The position numbers were made by a program, and so were the translations under genes. DNA of 64,000 nucleotides from Cupriavidus oxalaticus (GTDB lineage: Bacteria > Pseudomonadota > Gammaproteobacteria > Burkholderiales > Burkholderiaceae), in assembly GCF_016894385.1 (NCBI RefSeq), contig NZ_CP069812.1, forward strand, positions 2,170,001 through 2,234,000, read 5' to 3'. The notes beneath the pieces are model-generated. The model saw only the letters and a program-made list of their open reading frames with translations, was not told the DNA's origin and made no database searches. Of this stretch, positions 1 to 6,992 are shown one piece after another. How positions within the stretch are numbered: position 1 is the stretch's first letter; every line of letters starts with the position of its first letter.

Positions 1-1299
1 ATCGGCTCGTCATGCATCGGCGCATCGGTGCTGGGCGGCATCAGCAACAATTCGGGCGGCTCGCTGGTGCATCGCGGGCCGGCTTACACGGAGATGGCGA
101 TGTTCGCCGCCGTCGATGGATCGGGCATGCTGCGGCTCGTCAATCATCTGGGCATCGAACTTGGCGGCACGCCGGAAGAGGTTCTGTCGCGCGTGGAAAA
201 CGGCACGTTCACCGAGGCGCACATTCGCCACGGCGCGACGGCGTCGGATCACGAATACGCGACCCACGTCCGCGACGTCGATGCGCCCACGCCCGCGCGC
301 TTCAACGCAGACCCACGGCGCCTATTCGAAGCCTCCGGTTGCGCGGGCAAGCTGATGGTTTTTGCTGTGCGTCTCGACACGTTCGCGGTGGAGCATGGCG
401 CGAAGGTGTTCTACATCGGCACGAATGATTCGGACGTGCTGACCGACATCCGACGTCACGCGCTCGCCAATTTCGCGCACCTGCCGATTGCGGGCGAGTA
501 TCTGCATCGCGATGCATTCGATATTGCGCGAAAGTATGGCAAGGATCTGTTTGTCATCATCGACAAGTTCGGCACGGACCGGCTTCCGATGTTCTTCAAT
601 CTGAAAACGCGCTGCGATGCGTTGTTCGAGCGCCTCGGTTTCATGCCGAAGCACCTGACCGATCGCATGCTGCAATGGATCAGCAATTGCTTGCCCGATC
701 ATCTGCCTACGCGACTGAAGGCGTACCGCGACGAGTATGAGCATCATCTGATGCTGAAGGTGCCGGCGGCGGGCATCGACGAAGCGCGCGCCTTCCTGTC
801 GAAACATTTTGCGCAATCCGGCGGTGCATATTTCGAATGCACCGAAGACGAAGGCCGCAAGGCATTTCTGCACCGCTTCGCTGCAGCCAGCGCCGCCGTT
901 CGATACCGCGCGGTCCATCACCGCGAGGTCGAGGATATCGTTGCGCTCGATATCGCGCTACGTCGCAACGATCGCGACTGGTTCGAGCGCCTACCAGATA
1001 AGATCGAACGTGCGGTCGTGCTGAAGCTGTATTACGGACACTTCCTGTGCCATGTATTTCACCAGGACTACATCGTCGCCAAGGGCAACAACTGCCTCGC
1101 ACTCGAACACGAGATGCTTGAGTTGCTCGACATGCGCGGCGCCGAGTACCCGGCCGAGCACAACGTGGGACATCTGTACGAGGCCAAGCCGCAGCTCGCC
1201 GCGTTTTACGAAAAGCTCGACCCGTGCAATTGCTTCAATCCCGGCATCGGAAAGACTTCGAAGTTTTCTGCCTATCGCGATTGCACGGTTGAAGCATGA
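1..1299 (+). CDS. dld: Quinone-dependent D-lactate dehydrogenase, 5'-truncated by window edge
   Basis: The reading frame is open from base 1, so the start lies upstream of the window. The visible 432 residues follow E. coli-type Dld closely: the FAD-binding segment GSSCIGAS..GGISNNSGG, then RGPAYTEM, FYIGTN, GKDLFVIIDKFGTD, YEHHL, a long segment around ALDIALRRND, and the C-terminal PAEHNVGHLY and NPGIGKTSK motifs. Family knowledge: a peripheral membrane flavoprotein that oxidises D-lactate to pyruvate and passes electrons to quinone. The stop codon overlaps the start of the arsR stump that follows. Third-position GC looks lower here than in the catabolic genes further right, which fits an accessory segment. 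Family assignment is firm; only the N-terminal FAD part is missing from view. Confidence 0.93.
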   Translation: MGSSCIGASVLGGISNNSGGSLVHRGPAYTEMAMFAAVDGSGMLRLVNHLGIELGGTPEEVLSRVENGTFTEAHIRHGATASDHEYATHVRDVDAPTPARFNADPRRLFEASGCAGKLMVFAVRLDTFAVEHGAKVFYIGTNDSDVLTDIRRHALANFAHLPIAGEYLHRDAFDIARKYGKDLFVIIDKFGTDRLPMFFNLKTRCDALFERLGFMPKHLTDRMLQWISNCLPDHLPTRLKAYRDEYEHHLMLKVPAAGIDEARAFLSKHFAQSGGAYFECTEDEGRKAFLHRFAAASAAVRYRAVHHREVEDIVALDIALRRNDRDWFERLPDKIERAVVLKLYYGHFLCHVFHQDYIVAKGNNCLALEHEMLELLDMRGAEYPAEHNVGHLYEAKPQLAAFYEKLDPCNCFNPGIGKTSKFSAYRDCTVEA

Positions 1300-1505
1300 T
1301 GGCAACCTCGAGTGGGTCCTTCATCGCCAATTTCCGGCACCGCGCGGGCCTGCTGGCCAGCCGCCAGGACGGCCGCTCCATTATTTACATGGCCCATTTC
1401 GAGACCATGAACGCATTGCTGGGTTACCTCATGGAGAACTGCTGCAGCGGCAATCCGTGCTCTTCTGTGTCCGATTGTTCCGTTGCCTCGGAGCCCAAAT
1501 CATGA
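1296..1505 (+). pseudogene. ArsR-family repressor remnant, C-terminal part only
   Basis: A 69-codon frame begins on the ATGATGG that overlaps the dld stop. From about residue 12 it reads like the C-terminal third of an ArsR repressor ([28 protein letters not shown], then a cysteine-rich tail). The helix-turn-helix half that should precede it is absent. It cannot be a working DNA-binding protein. Its TGA overlaps the ATG of the arsI remnant (ATGA), which looks like an original operon junction that has survived. First of four consecutive arsenic-gene stumps. Confidence 0.75.
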
Positions 1506-1711
1506 AGCGGTTCCGCGTCCACGTCAGTGTCGCCGATCTGTCTGCGAGCATTCGTTACTACTCGGCCCTCTTCGCCGCCCAGCCCACCGTGGTGAAAGAG
1601 GACTACGCGAAATGGTATCCCAGGATGGTGCACCGTCACTCGATTTCGTGGTTACCGTGTGCGACAAGGCGGCAGGCGAGGTCTGTCCCGTCTGGCCTGG
1701 CCAGCCGATGA
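1502..1711 (+). pseudogene. ArsI/CadI-type VOC dioxygenase remnant, N-terminal part only
   Basis: The first 38 codons ([31 protein letters not shown]) match the N-terminus of ArsI/CadI glyoxalase-fold proteins, including the early histidine expected to bind metal. Similarity stops at about base 1615 and the frame continues as unrelated sequence to a stop at 1711. Intact family members are about 140-160 residues and cleave the C-As bond of trivalent organoarsenicals. The break coincides with the start of arsC-like sequence in another frame, so a deletion joined arsI to arsC. Confidence 0.72.
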
Positions 1712-1743
1712 CAGCCCATTGGGGCATCCCTGATCCGGCTGCC
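1630..1743 (+). pseudogene. Arsenate reductase (ArsC, LMW-PTP type) internal fragment
   Basis: About 37 codons read [20 protein letters not shown] followed by [15 protein letters not shown], the middle of a low-molecular-weight-phosphatase-fold ArsC, including the VCD and the CP cysteine region. Both the N-terminal P-loop and the C-terminus are missing. The fragment runs in frame directly into aquaporin sequence, giving one open chimeric frame that ends at 2283. I see no credible start of its own. Confidence 0.75.
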
Positions 1744-2283
1744 TGCGAAGTCTTCGGACCGATCAGCGGCGCCCATTTCAACCCGGCGGTCAGTTCTGTC
1801 ATGGTGGTGCAAGGAGAACTGCCTGGTGCCGCACTGGTTCCGTATATCGCCGCACAACTTGTCGGCGCGGTACTAGGAGCCTGGCTGGTTCATGCCATGT
1901 TCGACATGACAATCCTGCAGTTCTCGGCCAAGGTTCGCAGTGGCCCGGGGCAATGGATTGCAGAGACGGTTGCAACCGCCGGTCTCATTCTGGTGATCCT
2001 GCGCGCTGCGAGCGGTCGGGCCTCGGCCATGGTAGCGGCGTATATCGGTGCTGCATACTGGTTCACCGCTTCCACGTCGTTCGCCAATCCCGCGGCGGCA
2101 TTCGGGCGCATGTTCAGCGACAGCTTTGCTGGTATTGCACCGGGCAGCGTGCCAGGATTCGTGCTGGCGCAATGCGCAGGTGCCGCCATCGGACTTATGC
2201 TGCACCGGATGCTCGAACCGCGCCACGTGCGCCGTGGCCATCCCAATGTCCTCGAGTCTTCTGGCGAGCACCAAGTCGATTGA
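1744..2283 (+). pseudogene. Aquaporin (AqpS/GlpF-like, MIP family) remnant, C-terminal two thirds
   Basis: Sequence from [15 protein letters not shown] onward is a major intrinsic protein: the first NPA box lies in HFNPAV and the second in [13 protein letters not shown], with hydrophobic helices between and after. The first one to two transmembrane helices are missing and are replaced in frame by the ArsC fragment. AqpS-type channels in arsenic operons conduct arsenite or methylarsenite. With the N-terminus gone a working pore is unlikely. The order arsR-arsI-arsC-aqpS is that of a normal ars operon, so one inherited operon shrank by internal deletions. Confidence 0.78.
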
Positions 2284-2323
2284 CGCTGCAGTGCGCCCGA
2301 GACAGCACCATGTCTGTCACCAT

Positions 2324-2431
2324 CTAGCCATTCGCCTTGCGCTCGGCCGCCGAAATCAATCCGGCTGCCTCGTAAGAGCGGATGCGGGACGCTGCCAGGC
2401 AGCTGAGCTTCGCCAGTTCCCCAGTTTTCAT
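2324..2431 (-). pseudogene. MerR-family regulator stump (N-terminal helix-turn-helix only)
   Basis: Read leftward from an ATG at 2431, 35 codons give MKTGELAKLS, SRIRSYEAAGLI and AAERKANG, the classic N-terminal winged-helix of a MerR regulator. The next codon is TAG where the family has tyrosine (ANGYR), and no further MerR sequence follows before the aquaporin remnant. The effector-binding coiled-coil half is lost. It sits divergently beside a 19-bp-spaced promoter of the type MerR proteins control. Confidence 0.72.
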
Positions 2432-2450
2432 ACAGCACCTGGGAAAAGTA

Positions 2451-2481
2451 TTGACCTTGATGTCAACTTTAATCCTACAGT
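2451..2481 (+). promoter_or_regulatory. MerR-type promoter with 19-bp spacer
   Basis: TTGACC (2451-2456) and TACAGT (2476-2481) are separated by 19 bp, the over-long spacing typical of MerR-regulated promoters, with a TTGATGTCAA dyad in the spacer. It points right, toward the hydrolase gene at 2706, and lies directly upstream of the divergent merR stump. The predicted leader is about 215 nt and holds no other gene that I can see. Confidence 0.6.
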
Positions 2482-2705
2482 GATTCCTGGCAGGTGAGGC
2501 GGACCGCCAGGCCGGTTCGGTGAGCGAATGTGTCGGTACATTCCTGTGCGAACGATGGCGTCGACGGCATGTCAGCAGTCTGGCCCGGGCATGACCTCAA
2601 CTCCCCTTCCCGTCTTCTATCTACCACCTTGAAAGGAGCAAGACTCGGCCTCAGGGCGCATATCACCGGTAGCAGGGCTTACCCACCACACAGGAGAAGC
2701 GAAAA

Positions 2706-3536
2706 ATGGGATACGTGACAACAAAGGATGGCGTTGAGATCTTCTATAAAGATTGGGGTCCGCGTGACGCGCAGGTTATCTTCTTTCATCACGGCTGGCC
2801 GCTCAGCGCTGATGACTGGGATGCCCAGATGCTTTTTTTCCTGGCGAACGGCTATCGGGTTGTCGCCCATGACCGTCGCGGCCATGGGCGATCCAGTCAG
2901 GTCTGGGACGGCCATGACATGGACCACTATGCCGACGATGTGGCGGCAGTCGTCAACCACCTCGGCGTGCGGAAGGCCATCCATGTCGGCCACTCCACGG
3001 GCGGCGGCGAGGTCATCCACTATGTCGCCCGTCACGGCGAGGACCGTGTCGCCAAGGCCGTGCTGATCAGCGCCGTTCCGCCGCTGATGGTGAAGACCGA
3101 GAACAACCCGGGTGGCCTGCCCAAGGACGTCTTCGACGACTTCCAGGCCAAGCTCGCGGCAAATCGTGCGCAGTTTTATTACGACGTTCCCGCCGGGCCT
3201 TTCTACGGCTACAACCGTCCCGACGCGAAGCCGTCGGAAGGCGTCATCTGGAACTGGTGGCGGCAAGGCATGATGGGGAGCGCAAAAGCCCACTATGACG
3301 GCATCGTCGCCTTCTCGCAGACCGACTTCACCGACGACCTGAAGAGCGCGACGATTCCCGTTCTGGTGATGCATGGGGACGACGACCAGATCGTCCCCTA
3401 TGAAAACACGGGGCTCCTGTCGGCAAAACTGCTAAGGAACGGGACCCTGAAGACCTATCCGGGGTTTCCGCACGGAATGCCAACCACAAACGCCGATACG
3501 ATCAACGCCGACCTCCTCGCGTTCGTGCGCGGCTGA
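2706..3536 (+). CDS. Alpha/beta hydrolase, non-heme chloroperoxidase/arylesterase type
   Basis: A 276-residue cofactor-free alpha/beta hydrolase. The nucleophile elbow is GHSTGGG with Ser97, the acid is in HGDDDQIVP (Asp227) and the histidine in FPHGMP (His256); oxyanion-hole residues lie in HHGWPLS. Length and motifs match the CPO-F/CPO-L chloroperoxidase-arylesterase family, which hydrolyses esters and shows perhydrolase and haloperoxidase activity in vitro. The physiological substrate is unknown. No signal peptide is seen, so it is cytoplasmic. A strong AGGAG lies upstream of the ATG. It is preceded by the MerR-type promoter whose regulator is now a stump, so expression may be constitutive or low. 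Confidence 0.88.
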   Translation: MGYVTTKDGVEIFYKDWGPRDAQVIFFHHGWPLSADDWDAQMLFFLANGYRVVAHDRRGHGRSSQVWDGHDMDHYADDVAAVVNHLGVRKAIHVGHSTGGGEVIHYVARHGEDRVAKAVLISAVPPLMVKTENNPGGLPKDVFDDFQAKLAANRAQFYYDVPAGPFYGYNRPDAKPSEGVIWNWWRQGMMGSAKAHYDGIVAFSQTDFTDDLKSATIPVLVMHGDDDQIVPYENTGLLSAKLLRNGTLKTYPGFPHGMPTTNADTINADLLAFVRG

Positions 3537-3686
3537 CAGCCGGGCCAGAACGTGGCCCTCCGGACCTGGCTGTCTCTCTTCCGGAAGCACTTCAGGGCGC
3601 TCGATCGCGCTGCAGTGGAGACAATGCAGTACTGCTCGCCATGATGTTTGTGGCGAGCTTTTGTTTACCTGCCGGCTTGCTGCCCC

Positions 3687-4421
3687 CTACCCCGCCGAGC
3701 GCTGCAAGCGCATCGAAACAGAAAAGCTGTCGGCGGGGTGCACGGTCACCGAGACTTCGAAAATCTCGCCGGCGGCGTCCAGGTAACGCCGCACGATCTT
3801 CAACGCGGCCGCGCCCGCTTCGAGCCTGAGCGCTTCGGCGATACGCCCGTCCCCGATCGCGAACGCGCGCACGTCCTGGTGGATCTCCGCGATCTGCCGG
3901 TCATAGCGCGACTCGATCAGCGCGCTCACCAGCATGTCCGGCGACGCGCGCACCAGCTCGCCGAGCTCGGCATAGGCCGGATCCACGTAGACGTCGGTCC
4001 AGGCCATCGGCGTGCCGTCCTTGCCGCCATCCATCCGCAGGCTGGAAATCCGCAGCCAGCGCGCACCCGGCGCGCAGCCGATTTCGGCCGCCACCCCGGC
4101 GGTCACCGCCACTTCCTCCACCGACTGCACCACGCGCAGGTGCTCGGCGCCGAACTGCACCAGGTCGTCCACCGACGCCAGCGAGGGCCGGAACACCGGC
4201 CGCGGCCGCGCCGATTCCACGCGCGTGCCCACGTTCTTGCGCCGCGACACCAGCCCCAGCTGCTGCAGTTCCTGCAACACCGCGCGGATGGTGTAGCGGC
4301 TGGCCTGGTACTGCTCGCACAGCTCGAATTCGGTGGGCAGCAGCGAGCCGACCGCGTAGCGGCCCGTCGTGATGCCCTCGATAAGTTGCCTGCTGATCTC
4401 TGCCGGATTGGTTTTGCTCAT
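3687..4421 (-). CDS. GntR/HutC-family transcriptional regulator with UTRA domain
   Basis: A 244-residue regulator. Residues about 8-70 form a GntR winged helix (RQLIEGITTGRYAVGSLLPT, SRYTIRAVLQELQQLGLV) and about 95-235 form a UTRA ligand-binding domain with the usual closing pattern (FEVSVTVHPAD). It is divergent from the lyase-Bug-lyase operon at 4549, and two perfect palindromes lie between the two starts. It is therefore a good candidate for a local repressor released by the substrate or an intermediate of that operon. The start ATG gives normal family length. Confidence 0.9.
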   Translation of the reverse strand: MSKTNPAEISRQLIEGITTGRYAVGSLLPTEFELCEQYQASRYTIRAVLQELQQLGLVSRRKNVGTRVESARPRPVFRPSLASVDDLVQFGAEHLRVVQSVEEVAVTAGVAAEIGCAPGARWLRISSLRMDGGKDGTPMAWTDVYVDPAYAELGELVRASPDMLVSALIESRYDRQIAEIHQDVRAFAIGDGRIAEALRLEAGAAALKIVRRYLDAAGEIFEVSVTVHPADSFSVSMRLQRSAG

Positions 4422-4470
4422 GACCGCCTGCCCGCGGCCTGGTGCGGACGCGGGTTTACCCTCCTTTTCT

Positions 4471-4490
4471 AAATATGTTCGAACATATTT
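4471..4490. promoter_or_regulatory. 20-bp perfect palindrome, operator 1
   Basis: AAATATGTTCGAACATATTT is identical to its reverse complement. It lies between the divergent GntR gene and the lyase operon, about 60 bp before the lyase start, and shares its 16-bp core with operator 2. The centres are 26 bp apart. Probable GntR/UTRA binding site. Confidence 0.75.
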
Positions 4491-4498
4491 AATGCTGG

Positions 4499-4514
4499 AT
4501 ATGTTCGAACATAT
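4499..4514. promoter_or_regulatory. 16-bp perfect palindrome, operator 2
   Basis: ATATGTTCGAACATAT repeats the core of operator 1. Two identical sites spaced about 2.5 helical turns apart suggest two regulator dimers on the shared promoter region. It lies 34 bp upstream of the lyase ATG. Confidence 0.72.
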
Positions 4515-4548
4515 TAACGAACTACCCTCTTGCTCTCAAGGTAGCCAC

Positions 4549-5940
4549 ATGACCCTGTTCACTGCCCCCACGGCCAGCACCGTCGTCGACTCGATCCTGT
4601 TCCGCGATGCGTTTGGCACCGCCGGCATGCGCCAGATTTTCTCCGATATGGCCCTGATCCAGCGCTATATCGAGGTCGAGGTCGGACTCGCCAAAGCCGA
4701 GGCCAGGGTCGGCATCATCCCCGCGGAAGCGGCCGAGGTCATCGCCCGCGAGTCGCGCCTGGAGCGCATCGACCTCGACCACATGCGCGAGGAAACCGAC
4801 ATTGTCGGCTATCCGATCCTGCCCCTGGTACACCAGCTGGTGGCGATGTGCGGCGAGGCCGGGCGCTACGTGCACTGGGGCGCCACCACGCAGGACATCA
4901 TGGACACCGCGGTCGCTCTGCAGGTGCGCGACGCGCTCGACAGCATCGACGCCGATATCCGCGCGCTGCGCGGCATCCTGGCCGACCTGGCCATCAAGCA
5001 CCGCGACACGCCGATGGCCGGCCGCACCCACCTGCAGCAGGCGCTGCCGGTGACGTTCGGCTACAAGGCGGCGATCTGGCTGGCGATGTTCGACCGCCAC
5101 CAGCAGCGCCTGGCCGAACTGCGGCCGCGTGTGGCCGTGGTCGAGTTCGCCGGCGCCGCCGGCACGCTGGCATCGCTGGGCGCACAAGGTGAAAACAAGG
5201 GCTTCGCGGTGCAGGAAGCGCTGGCGCAGGAACTGGGCCTGGGCGTGCCGGCCACCACCTGGCACGTGGCGCGCGACGGCCTTGCCGAAGCGGTCAACCT
5301 GCTCGCACTCGTCACCGGCTCGCTGGGCAAGATCGCGCTCGACATCATGATCATGGCGTCGACCGAATTCGCCGAGGTGTACGAGCCCTTCGTCAAGGGC
5401 CGCGGCGCCAGCAGCACCATGCCGCAGAAGCGCAACCCGATTTCCAGCGAGCTGATGCTGGCCGCTTCCAAGGCGGTGCGCCAGCACGCCGGCCTGATGG
5501 TCGACGCGATGGTGCAGGACTTCGAGCGCGCCACCGGGCCCTGGCATGCGGAATGGATCGCCATCCCGGAGAGCTTCATCCTGACCGCCGGCGCACTGCA
5601 CCAGGCGAAGTTTGCGCTGGGCGGCCTGATCGTCGACGCCGCGCGCATGAAGCACAACCTCGGCATCTCCAACGGCCTGATCGTGGCCGAGGCCGTGATG
5701 ATGGGGATGGCCTCGCATATCGGCCGCCAGCAGGCGCACGACGTGGTCTACGACGCCTGCCGCACCGTCAACGAGCACGGCGGCACGCTGGCCGACGCGC
5801 TGGCCGCGCTGCCGGCCGTCACCAGGTACTTCGACCGCGCCGCCATCGACCGGATGACCGATCCGGCCAACTACCTCGGCCTCGCGCCGCAGATGGTCGA
5901 CCGCGCCGTCGCGCTGTCCCGGGAACAATCCGCGGCCTGA
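4549..5940 (+). CDS. Adenylosuccinate lyase/3-carboxymuconate cycloisomerase-family lyase
   Basis: A 463-residue member of the fumarase/aspartase superfamily. It shows HWGATTQDIMDT (about 109-120), the AGRTHLQQALP segment (about 157) and the flexible catalytic-loop signature SSTMPQKRNPIS (about 288-299). Databases usually call such proteins 3-carboxy-cis,cis-muconate cycloisomerase (PcaB-like), but no other protocatechuate genes are nearby. Its operon mates are a Bug solute receptor and a fumarase-like enzyme. A C-N or C-C lyase releasing fumarate from an imported succinyl adduct, such as an aminopolycarboxylate, is an equally good reading. The ATG at 4549 follows a weak ribosome site and gives family-normal length; frames extending further upstream would run through the operators. 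Confidence 0.8.
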   Translation: MTLFTAPTASTVVDSILFRDAFGTAGMRQIFSDMALIQRYIEVEVGLAKAEARVGIIPAEAAEVIARESRLERIDLDHMREETDIVGYPILPLVHQLVAMCGEAGRYVHWGATTQDIMDTAVALQVRDALDSIDADIRALRGILADLAIKHRDTPMAGRTHLQQALPVTFGYKAAIWLAMFDRHQQRLAELRPRVAVVEFAGAAGTLASLGAQGENKGFAVQEALAQELGLGVPATTWHVARDGLAEAVNLLALVTGSLGKIALDIMIMASTEFAEVYEPFVKGRGASSTMPQKRNPISSELMLAASKAVRQHAGLMVDAMVQDFERATGPWHAEWIAIPESFILTAGALHQAKFALGGLIVDAARMKHNLGISNGLIVAEAVMMGMASHIGRQQAHDVVYDACRTVNEHGGTLADALAALPAVTRYFDRAAIDRMTDPANYLGLAPQMVDRAVALSREQSAA

Positions 5941-5985
5941 GGCACCAGGCTCGCACATCATCATTCCAAACCAGGGAGACAACCC

Positions 5986-6975
5986 ATGAACCCCATCCGC
6001 AAAGCGGCCGCGTGCGCGGCGCTGGCGCTCGCCACGGCCGTGGCCGCAACCCCGGCCATGGCACAGGCCTGGCCCGGCAAGCCGATCACCTGGATCGTCC
6101 CGTTCGCCGCCGGCGGCCCCACCGACGCGCTGGCGCGCACCATTGCCGAGCGGGTCTCGCGCGAGGTCGGCCAGTCGATCATCATCGACAACTCGCCGGG
6201 CGCCGGCGGCACCGTCGGCACGGCCAAGGCCGCGCGCGCGCCGGCTGACGGCTACACCATGCTGGTCGGGCACATGGGCTACATGGGCGCCGCGCCGGCG
6301 CTGTACAAGAAGCTGCCCTACGACCCGGTCAAGGACTTCGCGCCGGTGTTCCGCTTCCCGGATACGCCGATGGTGCTGATGGTGCGCAAGGACCATCCCG
6401 CGAAAAACGTGCGCGACCTGGTCGAGCTGGGCAAGAAGAACCCGGGCAAGCTCAACCTGAGCAACGCCGGCATGGGTTCCACCTCGCACCTGGTGGCGGC
6501 GCTGTTCGCGGCGTCGGCGGGCATGCAGGTATCGCTGGTGCCGTACAAGGGGGCCGGGCCGGCGCTGATCGACGTGATCGGCGGGCAGGTCGACGGCATG
6601 TTCGACCAGACCAATACCGCGCTGCCGCAAATCACCGAATCCAAGGTGCGGGCGCTGGCGGTGACATCGGCGACCCGCGTGGCGCAGCTCAAGGACGTGC
6701 CCACGCTGGCCGAATCGGGGCTGCCCGGCTTCGAGGCCAGCACGTGGTACGGCATCTACGCGCCCAGGGGCACGCCGCAGGGCGTCATCGACAAGATGCA
6801 GCAGGCCTACCTGAAGGTCATGGCCGACCAGGCCTTCACCGGCAAGATGTCGGCGCAGGCGATCCAGCTGCTGCCGCCGGAGCAGTACACCGCCAGCGCG
6901 TTCGGCAAGCACACCCAGGCCGAGATCACGCGCTGGAAGGCGGTGGCGGCCAAGGCCAATATCTCCCTGGACTGA
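5986..6975 (+). CDS. Bug/TctC-family periplasmic solute-binding protein
   Basis: A 329-residue receptor. A signal peptide spans about residues 1-26, with a likely cut after AMA. The mature part has the Bug pattern WPGKPITWIVPFAAGGPTD, the GTVGTAKAARAPADGY helix and a VPYKGAGPAL loop. Bug proteins bind carboxylates between two lobes, and some serve the TctAB permease. No permease gene lies in this operon, so it may share one encoded elsewhere or act as a sensor. An AGGGAGAC ribosome site precedes the start. It sits between two superfamily lyases, which makes a fumarate-adduct or tricarboxylate ligand plausible but unproven. Confidence 0.9.
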   Translation: MNPIRKAAACAALALATAVAATPAMAQAWPGKPITWIVPFAAGGPTDALARTIAERVSREVGQSIIIDNSPGAGGTVGTAKAARAPADGYTMLVGHMGYMGAAPALYKKLPYDPVKDFAPVFRFPDTPMVLMVRKDHPAKNVRDLVELGKKNPGKLNLSNAGMGSTSHLVAALFAASAGMQVSLVPYKGAGPALIDVIGGQVDGMFDQTNTALPQITESKVRALAVTSATRVAQLKDVPTLAESGLPGFEASTWYGIYAPRGTPQGVIDKMQQAYLKVMADQAFTGKMSAQAIQLLPPEQYTASAFGKHTQAEITRWKAVAAKANISLD

Positions 6976-6992
6976 GCGCCGGACCGAGCACC

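Noticed and set aside
1744..2283. Treating the ArsC-aquaporin chimera as a functional fusion enzyme
   Set aside because: Aquaporin-ArsC fusions are known in actinobacteria, but here both partners are truncated, the first aquaporin helices are missing and neighbouring genes are also stumps, so decay explains it better.
4549..5940. Firm annotation as pcaB (protocatechuate pathway)
   Set aside because: No pcaGH, pcaC or pcaIJ genes accompany it, and the partners are a Bug receptor and a FumC-like enzyme; the motif set does not separate PcaB from other superfamily lyases.
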